From the NCBI RefSeq assembly GCF_003369915.1, contig NC_046673.1:7362001-7426000 (forward strand): DNA of 64,000 nt. The letters are read 5' to 3'. The translations under genes and the position numbers were made by a program. Shown piece after piece: positions 11,601 through 24,053 of this stretch. The DNA is from Drosophila miranda. Lineage: Eukaryota; Arthropoda; Insecta; Diptera; Drosophilidae. The notes beneath the pieces are model-generated. The model saw nothing but the letters and a program-made list of their open reading frames with translations, had not been told where the DNA came from and did no database searches. Numbering within the stretch: the stretch's first letter is position 1; each line of letters starts with the position of its first letter.

Positions 11601-13465
11601 CAAAATGATTGACTTACTGGGATGTGAGTCACAAAGGATCGTCCAAGGATTAGTTCCAATTTTATCCACAAAATATAAAAATACAAGAAGTCGATGCATG
11701 TTAATCTATTAATCTCAGAGAATTTCATTCTTAAAGAAAAGTCAACCAAATCTATTTTAACATTTTATATATAAATCCAATAATTCTTCTTTTTTCTATA
11801 CAAAAATAGAATAATTAGGAATTGTAAATTAACAAGGTTTTTTTTTAAAGCTGTCTAAATGAAACCTATTGTCATGAAAATTAAAGTTAGTTTTTTCTTC
11901 ATGCAATATCAAAAATCATTTCCTGGATTGAATACTGTTTATTATTATATTATGTTTTTTTTGTTATTATTATTATATTTGTTCGACTGTTAAATCATTC
12001 CGGCTTGCAACCACGTCCAAGCCCATTTCCATAGCAAGTAAGGCTTAAATTCTATACTCAAAATCATTGTTATTAACTAAAAAATCAAGAAAATTCAGTT
12101 TTTAATGGCTCCCATCCAGACCCCTGCGACGCCGCACACATGAACGCATAATTTGTTCAGACTTTTGTGTACATAAAACCGATCAGCAAGCGTACAAAAA
12201 CGTAATTTAATTTGTGCCTGAGTGTGGCTGCCAAGGCACTCGGAGCCCAAAGGCCAGAGCCAAGCTCATACGAAGACCCACCAGGCAGAGCCAGAGCTAG
12301 AGTCAAGCACATGGCAAATCGAACGAACCCAGTCGCGAGACTCGTTGACGCCGGCGATCGTGAGTTGCCGAATAGAAACGCACAAAGCCAAAGGCAAACA
12401 AAGAAAAGCGCTGAAATCCAAAGCCAAACAAAGACGGCCAGCGGAAGTAAAACAAAAACACAACAACAAATCTAATGAAAAAACCAAAAAATCAATGCAC
12501 ACACATTTTCATACTACATATAACCGATAAATCGATGCGTTATATCAATGACAACCGATCAATTGTTCCACTTAAAGTTTTTTTTTTGGTTTTTGTATGT
12601 AAAGGCGGAAAACAAAGTTTGTCTGGAGGGATAGAGTCGAGGATTGGCTTGGAACTGTTTGATCTTCCCTTGCTCCTTTTACTCATCATTTTACCTCTTT
12701 CCACGCCAACTTTCGCTTTCCGTCGCAGTGACATTGACCTTCAGTAGTCGTCCCAGTCGGTCCCCCGCAAGGGCAGAGCTTAAAGTGCACAGCTGAAAAC
12801 GGGTTTTTCGGCAGCCAATGGGCAACGCAGATGGCGCCATCTACCGTTGAAGCTGCGTTGAGCTTCCGAAGTACACTAAGGTAACCTTGCTTATGTTGGG
12901 CCATCGTTGTTGTTGGTGGTCGTGTAGTTTTCATTAACGAGTTCTTGCAAAAGATGAATCGAAACATTAAAATATAGAAATTACTTTTGTATCTGAACGC
13001 AGGGTCCCTCAGCTCAGACACAATCTGCCTTTTCCTGTAGGCAGTTCCAGTATATGAAATTGATTGGATTGAATTAGACTTCAACCATATAATAGCCAAT
13101 TTATCCTGTTTCCCCCATGGATCCGTTGATATTCAGAGACTCCTAGATCTTCAGTGTGACGCTGAATAAGTGTGATATAGAAAAGCTTCAGTCGGGACTG
13201 CATTGCATCAAAACGCAATCAAAGGTGAGAAAAAGCTAACGATACAGCGTAAAAGCTTTGTTTTACGGAACAAGCTCTGAAGGTAGCGCTTTTTCTGAAA
13301 GCCAAGCTCACAACCACCATCTGTCTGTCGATAAAACTAGGCCGTTGAGCCGTTGAGCTTTTCCCGCATTCAAATAATTTAAGAAACGAACTATGTTTTG
13401 ATTGGTTATTTTTAATTGCATATTAGGTCCAGATTCATTATCGATTTCGTTACAATTTCAAAGGT
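8641..13465. other. Intergenic, no gene recognised
   Basis: The stretch contains several short tandem repeats: CGAGC(C)GAAC copies at 8855-8882, AGAAGC near 9493-9512, an ATCCGA run at 11023-11048, and TATGTACATATG near 10799-10822. It also has AT-rich blocks around 11700-12000. The segment at 12180-12480 is rich in AAAGCCAAAC-like sequence, as seen in fly 5' leaders, but no downstream coding start is attached to it. Nothing else could be supported. Confidence 0.5.
11023..11048. repeat. (CCGAAT)n short tandem repeat
   Basis: Four tandem copies of a CCGAAT hexamer in noncoding DNA. Confidence 0.85.
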
Positions 13466-14246
13466 CTAATCGTTCCACCAGCCAGCACCACCGCGGGAGC
13501 CACCGCCATAGGAGCCGCCGCCAGCAGCACCACGAGCACCGCCGCCATAGGAGCCGCCGCCAGCGCTGGTGGCATGGTTAACTGTGTAATCGAACTCGGC
13601 GGGGTTGCCCCAGGCATTGCCACCAGAGCCGCCAGCTCCTCCTGCTCCCTGCCAGCCGCCAGCTCCACCAGCACCTCCTGCTCCCTGCCAGCCGCCAGCT
13701 CCTCCTCCAGCTCCTCCTCCAGCTCCTCCTGCTCCTTGCCAGCCGCCAGCTCCTCCTGCTCCTCCTGCACCCTGCCAGGCACCGGCACCGCGTCCTCCAC
13801 CGACTCCAGATCCTTGCCAGCCTGCGCCGCGTCCTCCAGCGCTACCTCCATAGGATGCAGCACCTCCTCCATAGGATGCAGCACCACCTCCATAGGAGCC
13901 ACCACCAGCTCCATATAAGCCAGCTGCAGCCCCACCACCATTTCCTTGTCCCTGTCCTCCAATATGGACCTTGGTGTTTCCATGGGACTGCGAAACATGC
14001 GAGACGAGTCCTGCTCCATTGGCTGCTCGGCCGCCGAAGCCACCGCCACCGCCGCCTCCTCGTCCTCCGCCGGGCAGATAGCCCCCGCCAGCGCCACCAC
14101 CACCACCAGCACCACCGCGGAAGCCGCCAGCATTAGCCAGTGCCAGAGAGGCCAACAAGCAGACGAATACCTGAAAAAGAGCACAAAGATCAAATTGAAG
14201 TCCAGATGGCTGCGGATCCTTCCAGAGCTTTGGTGCTTGCCTTCAT
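13466..14246 (-). CDS. Secreted glycine/alanine-rich protein 4, two exons with a GC-AG intron
   Basis: Predicted as complement(13466..14170, 14241..14246), 236 residues. Exon 1 codes only Met-Lys (ATG AAG). The intron (14171-14240, 70 bases) starts with GCAAGC after AAG and ends TTTTTCAG. Exon 2 continues VFVCLLASLALANA, completing a perfect signal peptide. Without this join the frame has no ATG before the mature region. The mature protein is Gly/Ala rich, with GGWQGAGGAGG units and SYGGGA units. A more complex segment near the N-terminal third (SHVSQSHGNTKVHIGG) interrupts the repeats, and the tail ends GAGWWND. The composition again suggests a structural secreted protein. The GC donor with AAG before it and AAGC after it is the form tolerated by U2 GC-AG introns. 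An alternative is an assembly or strain variant of a GT donor. Confidence 0.84.
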
Positions 14247-14346
14247 TCTTGGAGACTTGGATTAAGATTCGAGATTTGAGTTTTGAGATTGTTCTCAGAG
14301 CTGAGATCCAATGGTTTGTGATGCCTGTCCACCAAGAGACATCGCC

Positions 14347-14353
14347 ATTTATA
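14347..14353 (-). promoter_or_regulatory. TATA box of glycine-rich gene 4
   Basis: The minus strand reads TATAAAT within CAGACTATAAATGGCG. It lies about 100 bases upstream of the ATG at 14246, the same arrangement as in glycine-rich genes 1 and 3. Confidence 0.7.
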
Positions 14354-15800
14354 GTCTGAGTCTTGTGGATCTTCTACGGCTAATGATCTTCTCAAGATAC
14401 GATACATAACAAAGATTCGGCAAGATACAACAAAATTCAATTTGAAAAGCGAAAAAATCGTAAAAAGCGAAAAACCAAAACATCAATTTGCCCTGCTCAA
14501 TCATTAGATTCTCTCTGGTACTACTTCATCGCTCAATAGTTCCGACCTGAACTCATATTTATCTTTATCTTTGACGCTCTGACGCTTGGCCAGTGTCTTG
14601 TTTCTCGCTTTGTTTTCCTTGGCTTTAATTAAAAGTTTTAAATTAATTGCAAGGGGCAATTAGCCATCACCGATTTTTGCCTGTGGGCCTCCGATTTGCT
14701 CCCCACACTTCGCACCCTTCATGGCAGCCGGCGCTTAAAAGACGCCCCCAGTGGACGCTGTGCGTCCAGTTTATGCCCAGCAATGGCCACAATCAGTGCT
14801 GCCCAACTCCACTGCGTGGGCGATCCACCCACTGCTTGTCTTCCTTTCTTTCCAGTTGGTTTATTTTCTTTTTTTTCTTTTTTGAAAGTGAGCAAATTTG
14901 TTTATGCAACCGAAAGTGCAGAAACGCAACTCATAAACCGGACAAACATCCAGAGATGGAAATCTCAACAAACACACTCAAACTCAAGTCCAATGATATT
15001 TAAAATTTCTAGATAGCAAACACAGTGTTTTCTCCGATTGGTTTCCCACAAAGCGATTAAACTCCATTCCCCATAGTCCGCTCCCCACTAGTTTCAGTGT
15101 AATTTATGAAATATGTACAGTGTTGGTGATCCTTTGAATCAAAAACAGAACCAGCACCAAAGACATTTCACATTGAGAGAGAGAGGTCAAATAATCCTTC
15201 GTTGGATTCATAGGTACATTATCCTTAAGAGAAGCCCTTACTCGGCTTAGGGGATATATTATTATTTTTAAAATCTGTCAATGTTCAAGTCTTTCTGTGT
15301 CTCAGATTGAAGTTTAACTTAATTGATTACCCAAATGAAATAAACTATCCAAGATATTCGATATTTTTCTGTATTTTTGGATACAAGAATTATGATATGA
15401 AATCAATGTGCTATGCTAAATATTTTTTAAAATTTTCTAATAATTTTAACTTATATAATAAGGCAATAATGAACAATTTTAGTCACTTCCGACTGGTATA
15501 TCTTCACCTGAATCCCCATCATGTTCGTATTTTCTCTTCCTTGTTCCCCAATCCTATTTAACACATCAATTAGGCCAAGCAAATCATCCAAAACTAGCCG
15601 TAATATATGGTGCTGGAAAATTGGAGATGGCACTAAGAGATGGAAATTTATGCGAGCTGGGGGCTGCCACTCCACTCCACCGAACAGAAGCTGCGGCAAG
15701 ATGACAACTAAACAGCTAAACAGTTTTGTTTATACACAGATCAAATAAATCAGATATAGGGTATTCAAAGTGGCAGCCAGCTCTTAAAGTTGCTCTCCCA
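14354..15800. other. Intergenic, no gene recognised
   Basis: Upstream region of glycine-rich gene 4, followed by AT-rich DNA at 15200-15550. No open frame with a domain, signal peptide or splice structure was seen. Confidence 0.5.
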
Positions 15801-16440
15801 ATCTGCGTTTTTCTCCGGCTGTCTCAGTGCAAGTGCAAGAGAAAGCCTCTCTCTATCTCTCCCTCTCTTCGTCTTTCTTCGGCCTCAGTGACTGAGTCTA
15901 CGGACTCTCTGCCTTGCCTTTCGCTCTTTCGGTTAATTTTTGGAGCCGAGCCGGGCTTCATTTCAGCCGCTGCAGATTTGGCCAAATCATTCCGTTGCCA
16001 ACGTTGTAACTGGAAAACGTGTTTGAACGGATCGCTGTAGCACCTGCCGTACGTCGCGCTGTCGTCATATCGTCTCTGTCGCGAGTGGTGCATTTTCCGG
16101 ATGATTTATCGCCACTGCCACTGCCACCGTCCGTGTCCTCCCCCCTCCGGTGTGCCCCTCAGAAGTGAACACTATCCTCGGACTTGAAGTGCGTGACACC
16201 TTAGGTTTTTGCCGAGTTTTTGTTTATTTTTTTGGTGTTGCTTTTCATAATCGTTAATCATTGTCGGCAACTATTTATAAATGTTTAAAATTGAAAAAAT
16301 TGCATTACCAAGCTACGAAATACAGAAAAAATACGAGATAAATATGATAAGTGTTTGCTGAATCATAACTTTTGGGTGCAAAGAGGAATACACAGCCAAT
16401 AGATCGAGAGTGGTTATTAATATTCGAAAAGAATTGACAG
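15800..16440 (+). other. Possible noncoding first exon ending in a strong splice donor
   Basis: The stretch 15830-16200 has the CT- and CGTC-rich look of a fly promoter and 5' leader. It is followed by an A-rich leader that ends GAATTGACAG at 16440, directly before GTAAGCTTAA, a near-consensus donor. No open frame of note crosses the donor, so the exon would be noncoding. The nearest plus-strand coding exon with an upstream acceptor is at 33320, which would make this a distal forked promoter. The link is inference only, and the exon could belong to an unseen noncoding RNA. Confidence 0.28.
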
Positions 16441-18360
16441 GTAAGCTTAAGAACACCATCGGAATGTGCATGCATAAATATATCTAAAAGTAATTAAAAA
16501 AATACAAGGAACATTTGAGTACTATTATTACGCTCCTAGAAACAAACCTCGTAGTCCGGCAGTATTTTTCGCAGTCAAAATTTTTGCTATCGATTGCAAA
16601 CTCTACAAGTGACTGGGCCTATAATCGTCTCAAATGAACAGGCGAAATGTTGAAAAGGACTCCGATGGCTTAGCCTCAAAAAAGACTCAATAAAATCGCA
16701 AAAATCATGGTCCCGTCTTAGGGCTTGCAAAACCGACCATGCCTAAAATCCGCTTGTTCCATTTTGTGTGCTTTAATCACAATTCTGACATCAGTTATTA
16801 AGTTCATACAGTTCGTATTTTCCTGGTTGAGAACATGAAAGCAGAGAGACTGTATTTTCTGGGGATTTTACTAACGTTTTGCCCGAGCCAAGACTGGATA
16901 ATTCTAGTATAATCTACTACTACTTAATCTCCATTTGTTACAATATACATACATCATTTGTGGATATAGAACATTTGTTATTTGAAAATGCATCACAAAC
17001 ACAATAGATATTTCCTATACGAATAAGTACAGGGTACTATATAGGAGCAATATTAGAATTTTATTGTCAAAAACTCATTGTCCAAGGTGCTCTTTCATAT
17101 TTATAGATTCACATACAAAGATACTTTACCACTGAAAGTCTTTGGCAAGTCTTCTTTTTTCTATTTTTATTTTTATTTTTATTTTTTAATTTGTGGATAA
17201 GTGCGCATCGGCTTGATTTTGCTTTGTGCAATTTTCTTTCGTCTAGCAAAATGTTCATGGTCTATTAATTGCCAGAGCAGCTCATTTTCTTTTATACATA
17301 TGAATTAACCATATATGCACATATATTTGGCTTTTATTTTTTATGGTCTCAAGTGGGGCCCACACTTCATGTACGAGCATATCGAAAATCAAAATCAAAA
17401 TCATTTTCAGTCAGCTTTGGGCAATGCCCCATGGCCCGGGGCACTTAGAAATTGCTTTGATTACGATTGGAGCCGTACGCAATTTTCCATTAAACCGAGT
17501 CTAGCTACGGGTTTTTTGCTGCTGCTGCTGTTGCATTTGCAGAACAAAAGACTTGGGCAACAAACTTGACTGCGCTTGCGGTTTTGTTGGTTTTGTTGGC
17601 TTTGCGATGGGGGCGGGGGCGGTGGCCGTGGCGGCAGGCGGGGGCGACAGGTGACAACGCAACGTCTCTGTGTGCATTCAGATGGATGACTTTCTCCCTG
17701 CCGTTTCGTGCCGTTTCGTACCGAGCTCCAGCTGCAGACTCTGGTTCTAAGTGCCATTGCTAATAAGCCGCGGTGATTGTTGTTTGGTTTTTTGTTGTCG
17801 TTCACTCGAGGGTAGCCAGGGGCATGCAGATTCGATGATAGCACACGCTGCGAGTACAAAATTCCACTGTGGAAGCTCAGGAAAATGTACAAAATTCTTT
17901 GGCTCCCAGGCATTCCCGATCTGCCATCTGCCAAAAGCAATAAAGATGTCTGTCTGTCTATATATATTTGGATTTTCCTGGATACTCTTACAAAGCCAGA
18001 AACAGGGATCAATGATTGGAAAGAATTTTGCGAATTAAATATTCCAGAACCGACCTAGAAATGTTCCCACCGATCTCAACGAAACATATTCATAGTCTTT
18101 AGGTAGTTTCATTTAAAAACTGAGCATCAAAGGGTCTAACCTTTGGCGAACGTATCTCACTTTGGGCAACTCGCTCACTTGGAAAACAGTCTCCGACTCC
18201 AACTCCGTCAGCGTCTCCGTTTCAGAGACTCTCGTATCCAAGCTCCAAATGATATTAATTGCCCCTCACACACCCATACCCATACCCATACACTTGGGTA
18301 CTTAGTTGACTTTCATTGTCTTGACGGTGGGGTTTGTGGGGTCTTATTATGCGTCAAGCG

Positions 18361-18419
18361 TACGAGTACGAGTATTTTTATGCTTCATATACATACTGGT
18401 ACTCGTACTCGTACTCGTA
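18361..18419. repeat. Inverted TACGAG / CTCGTA microsatellites
   Basis: TACGAGTACGAGTA (18361-18374) faces TACTCGTACTCGTA-type copies (18400-18419) across 25 bases. Together they can form a 14-bp perfect hairpin stem. Confidence 0.8.
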
Positions 18420-21400
18420 TGTTTTCTGCCCTGACTTTGACTGCAGCTCCAGTTTAATCACACTTTTAACTCCGTTTCACATAATACTAATTTCATAATT
18501 TGCACCGCCCAACGCACCACCACCGCCAACAGCACCACCAACACCACGAGCACCGCACCGGCTGCATACATTTCAGTCGGGCCGGGGCATTTTCACTTTT
18601 ACCCATCGGCACATCGGTGGCAACAATGATTAAAATAAATCTCGCCCGTTCATTTTGCATAAGTGGGGACTTTTTCCCAACATTCGCCGATGGGAAATCT
18701 TCGCTTCGGGATCGCTGCCCGAGAAGTACTTCCAAGAATTCCGGAATGGATTGGCGGGTTGCTGGTTGTTGAGTGCTGGGTGCCACCCATCGCTGTCCTA
18801 GGCGTTGACATGCCTCTGAACAAGCTAACTGAGAGTAAAGTCAAGCTAGCGGATCATAATTGCTTCGCCAGAGCTACGATAGAGTACTGGTACTCTGGTA
18901 CTAGTACTGGTACTGATACTGGAGGGTAGGCTACAGAAGACCCAGCAGCAGCAGGAGAGGATGGAGGGACAGCAGAAGCTATCGTGTAACCAGCAACGCA
19001 GTCGAGCTCAGGTCCATGATCATGATCAAGTTGGGTCTGTTGATGATGTGCGGGTATTTTCACTTGCTCGAGAACCTTGTCTGGCAAAAGTAATAGAAAG
19101 AAGTCAGAAGATAACGATAGATTTGTGGGCTTCGAATAGGTATAAATGTATGTTCAAAGTTGTCAATTATAATATATAAATAATTGGAATACAATACAAA
19201 GATATAAGGCTTTGGACCAAGGAAAAGATGGCCTATATAAATGATTGGGAACAAATCTCACAAAATGTTTCCCACTTTTTTATTTAAAGTTTATTACTGA
19301 GACCTTCATTAGAAGATTCTTAAAATATAATTTATCCAGCTTTTTTGATGCCCAAGACTGCTATAGAACTACATTCATGTTATCTATGTAACAGAATAAG
19401 ATAGATAGAATGGATGATTATAGAAGTAAATATTCTGGGATGCAGCAGCATTTTTCAGTTACTGCTTAACCAGTATTCTTCATTGGTGATGTACTAAAAT
19501 CAGTATAGTGGAAGGTGTACTTATTCTACTATTCTACATATTCACATATTTAAATATTTATTTATTAAACTAAACTAGCAAGCTCTGGTTAAAATCTTGC
19601 CAAAGATACTAGCTGCCATACAAAAATTAGCTGTGGTCTCTTTTAAAATGGATAGAAACCTATCGGGCTGATGCCGTAGACAATAGACTATCGATGGAAC
19701 CCTGTTAGCTATCGAGGGGCCAACTTTTGTTTGAATCAGTAAAGCGTATTCTAGAGTATTCAATGGTTCGGTGCTGCTCTGTCAACGCCCTCCCCCTTGG
19801 GGTGTCGTTGGTTGTTTTGTTGCCTTGCGGTTGGCAGTTGTGCATCTTTGTGGCTTGTATCTGTCAGCAATAGCTGGTACCATATAATCAAGAAGCGCTC
19901 TCTGGCAACCCAAAAACACTGAAAATAAGTGCCAGAAAATAACAAATGGCGCGGCCCCACAGTGCAGTGGAAAAGGAAAGGCACACTGTGGTAGAGAGGG
20001 GGGCCAGGGGGCCACAGGTATGGTATAGCGCAACAAATGGGTATCTTTCGGTTGTATCAAATCAACAGTCTAAGAATGAAAGTTACTGTTACTACTGTTA
20101 CTGCTGTTGCTTCTGTTGTGGGGATTGCGAGTACTTGAACAATACAAAACTGAGATGGCTAGAGGCCCCCATCAGCGCTCCCCTACCTACCACCGAACCC
20201 CTTTTTCTGGGTCTTTTGTCAATGTGAAAATTTATTTATTGCCGAACACATCATATTTTTCATTTCTCAGTGCCAATGCCAGTGCCAGAGCCAGTGCCAG
20301 TCCTCAGTCGCCAGTCCCCATACCCTTTTCTTGGGATTGGGGTCTCTTCAGCAAACAATTAACATAATTATCAATGGTGTCGGACTTCCATTTGAGCAGC
20401 AGCGTCCGTCCACTGCACTTTTCACACTTTCCATGCGGCGCTTTCTGGTTCACAATTTGTTGTCTCTTCGCGGCCTTTGTGGCATTTGTCACAGAAATTA
20501 TGCATAAATTTTGTGTGCGTGCGGGGTTTTTTCCTTCGGTATCTTTCTGCTCGCTTTCGAATTGGAATCGCTTAGTTTTGATGTTGTCTTTTGATCTTTT
20601 GTTGCCATACCAGGCCATTCTGTGGCCCATTGTCAACCCTTCACCTTCGGCCCGGCGAGAGATTTGGGGAGAGAAAACCTAAATTGTCACAAGTATCGTA
20701 AATTTGGGAGCTTTGCACCAACCGAACAATGACAAATCGATGACGGAGTCAACAAATAAATACCATCCGACATTTATAAACAAATTTGTACCCTACTCCC
20801 AGACATTTATTGTAATTGTGTGGCTGGAAAGTGAAACCTCAGCTCACCTCCCAATAACTCAGCACAATGCCAACAGCTTCCCAATCAGTAAAGGGCAGAC
20901 AAATGTTTCTGTTTGAACTGGAAAACTAGTAACTTTCGAACGCATTTCGATGCGACATGATCCGATCCAATGCGACATGACATATAATGCGATTAGGCGA
21001 AGAAGGCGATCAAATGCTGTGATGGAACGTACGGTTATCGAAGATCTTATGATTTATATAACACTTGTCTGGGACTTCCATTGTGGCTTCGAAAAATCAA
21101 ACATACATCATTGGAAAAGTAGCTAAAGAAATGGCTTTAACTTTGTGGCTAACGAATTGCTTATTTGGGCCCAAATGAAAATACTTTTCAGAGCAGTCTC
21201 TCTTTAATCTATACAGATACTATGCATAGTAGAAGATGTGCTAGATGTGCAGCTTTTGGCTTTGGCAACTGAATTCCGAATTGGGTTATCTGATGTGTTC
21301 CTTAATTCCGAATGAGAGTTCCAATAATCCTGTAATCCTTGGCCCCTTTTCGACCTGAGGCCACGCCCGTTGCTATTCCGCTTCACTGCTAGAGATGCAT

Positions 21401-23943
21401 GTCCATTCTTGTCATACTCGTGTGCATCACACCTGCATCAGTGTCAGGTGTCGGGCGGACAAATCTAAATTCCCGTTACCAACTTAGCCACGAATATCCG
21501 GAGACCCTCTGGCAGTGCCAAAGACTCCATAATTCCATGTTTATCCTATATCTTTCCCATTATTTATGCAGGTACATGGCAGTATAGCAGAAATTGAAAA
21601 ACTGAAAAACCAAAAATGGCAATTGTATAAGCCAGACAGCCAAATTAAAACTTAAGAGATTAAAGGGGCTATATATCATGGCTACAATCGCATAATCACG
21701 ACAGGCAATTCAACTAACTTATTCGCTCCCAAGCCTCATCACGATGCGCATGGGGCACGGGGCACGCGGCACGGGGCTTGGGGCTAAGACTAATCCAGCT
21801 GGGGTTTCGGGTTCGTGCACTGGAATCTGCTGACCTTTTGGCAAGAGGCCCGAGTGTGGCTTGAAGAGTATTCAGGTAGTGGCATAGCTTGACCAGACCA
21901 GACAGACAGCCTGTCACATCTCAATTGGCGCTTGACCAGAGAAATGGCAAAACACGAGGAGAGAGGAGGCTCTTGACACCAGCCTCAGCCACAGCCACAG
22001 TATCTGCAACAAGTTGTACAAAGCTGATGCTCATGTTTTTGATGGTGCTCATGTTTCTGGTGTTGCTGGATACCGGCTGATGTTGCAGATTGTTGCAGAT
22101 TACTGCCGATGATGCTGCCTGTGTCTCTGCTGCTGCTGCTGCTGGTCATGTTATCGCCAATGTTGTTGGTGCCGTTGCCACGCCTCCGGCTGGCCAACGC
22201 TCTCTGTTGCCAGCCAATTTCTGGTTTTGCTTACATAAAAATCAACAAAAAACATCAAAAAAGAAAGATTATCATTTTTCGGGAACTGCCGAAACACACA
22301 TTTTTGTTGGCAGCTTTGTGGCACTTTAATGACTGAATCCGATCGAGAGGCGAACAAAAAAGTTGTGACTGTCATTAAGACGTTGTGACAACAAAACAAA
22401 ACGAAATTGTTACACCACCTTTGCCTTTGATTCGTGCATACATTACATATTTATATGATATAGTGGTATATGTAGATCCATACTCGTAGCATTGATGGAC
22501 TGTGGCGGTAGCGGCAGCATCTGGCTGAGACTCCGGTCACTTCCGTGCTCTCCGATCGGGTCACAGCTTGCGCAAGTTTCCGGCTCCTGCCGCCTGTTGG
22601 CTGTTGTTGTTGCTTCTGTTGGCCATGGCCAAATGCGAATCACAATTCGAGCTTGTTTTGCCCGCAGTTCACTCTCGTTTTGGCTTTTACTTTTCGGTCG
22701 CCCCATCGGACTTCACTTTTACCTCCCGGATGGCTCGGCTTCCCAAACGAAAGCAAACTGCAAATCAACAATAACAATAGCAATAGCCATAATAAAAACC
22801 ACTTGAGCGGTCAGCAGCCAGCATATGGACCCAGCATGGAAATGGCGAAGATTGGGTCGAAGGCTGGCCCCAGCCCATCCACTAGTAGATCATATTCGGA
22901 TTCGTTCGCAGTCGTAATCATTTCTAAAAAAAGACGTATGCTTTTTTAATGACATAATTAGGCGTTGTTTCGAAAGGTGTTGCTCTTAACAGACCTCGAG
23001 AAGGGCGCTAAACGAGGGAGCTGCGCTCCACTAAATCATTTAACTGCCACTAAGACAGACAGAAAAACCAAAACCAAAACCAAAAAAAAGACCGGGTCAC
23101 CGCCCAGCCTTATTGATTTGACCCGACCGAGGCGCAGACTTTCACTTAATGCAACCGCAATCGGAGTCGGAGTCGGAGTCAGAGTCGTTCATGTTTGTCG
23201 TGATTCGCACTCCTGGGCATGCCTGAGCGCAGGCATGTCTGATCGCATAGCATGAACACAGGTACGTACATCCAACCGTACACATATACAGTATTTATTT
23301 TAATTCCTAATTTGGAATTACCGAGACGACGCATTCCGTGCTGCACTGCCTGAGATATCATGATTGCATTCGGTTGTTTGTTTCTCTTTTTTTTTTGTAC
23401 GATATGATGCTGGGTGATGTCATCCGTTCCCAGGCACGGATGGCCAATTCGGGAGCTTTGGGAGCAGCACAGATCCGGAGGCGAGCGACTCCAGCGAAAT
23501 CAATTTTATGTAATTATGTAACTGTTGCTGTCGGTCCCAAAGACGAACGCCGACTCTGATCATCAATCAGTTGGAGGGCTCATCATTAGCTCACATCTCA
23601 TCGAAACGTCACACACGAAACGGAGATGCGATCAAATATCTAAAAGATACTCACAGTGGTGAGTGGTGGCTGGACAAGGCCGAAGTATTGATACGGACCC
23701 ACAGAAAAGCTCCAGAAATGAGTTTGCAGCATGGAAAGGTGGCGGCGTGCAACATTTATAGGACAATAAATGGGAGTATCCCGAACTTAAGCGACACTAA
23801 AATCGAAACGTTTTGTTTTGTCGCATTAATAGCACTGTTGAGCTACTGAGCTTTGTTTGCGATCGTCACAGCGAGAGAGCGAAAGAAAGAAAGACGCCAG
23901 AGAACGGCTGCATAGGCTGGTCCGCTCCCGCAACGCGCTATCT

Positions 23944-24053
23944 TTTCGGGTCTTATTTTGTTCAGTACGGCAGAAAGCTTCGTTTTTCTCTCTCTCATCA
24001 AATATGGCGTCAAAGCGCTGTCAGTGGTGCTAAGCGTAAAATAAGACCCGAAA
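23944..24053. repeat. Perfect 16-bp inverted repeat around a 78-bp core
   Basis: TTTCGGGTCTTATTTT at 23944-23959 is exactly complementary to AAAATAAGACCCGAAA at 24038-24053. Outer bases are partly matched as well (CTATCT against CTCTA). The core has no coding frame. It has the form of a MITE-like remnant or a foldback, but no target-site duplication was identified. Confidence 0.6.

Noticed and set aside
17461..18012. 183-residue minus-strand frame with a proline run
   Set aside because: No promoter, homologous domain or splice signals; the proline run comes from a GGGGGCGGTGG simple tract.
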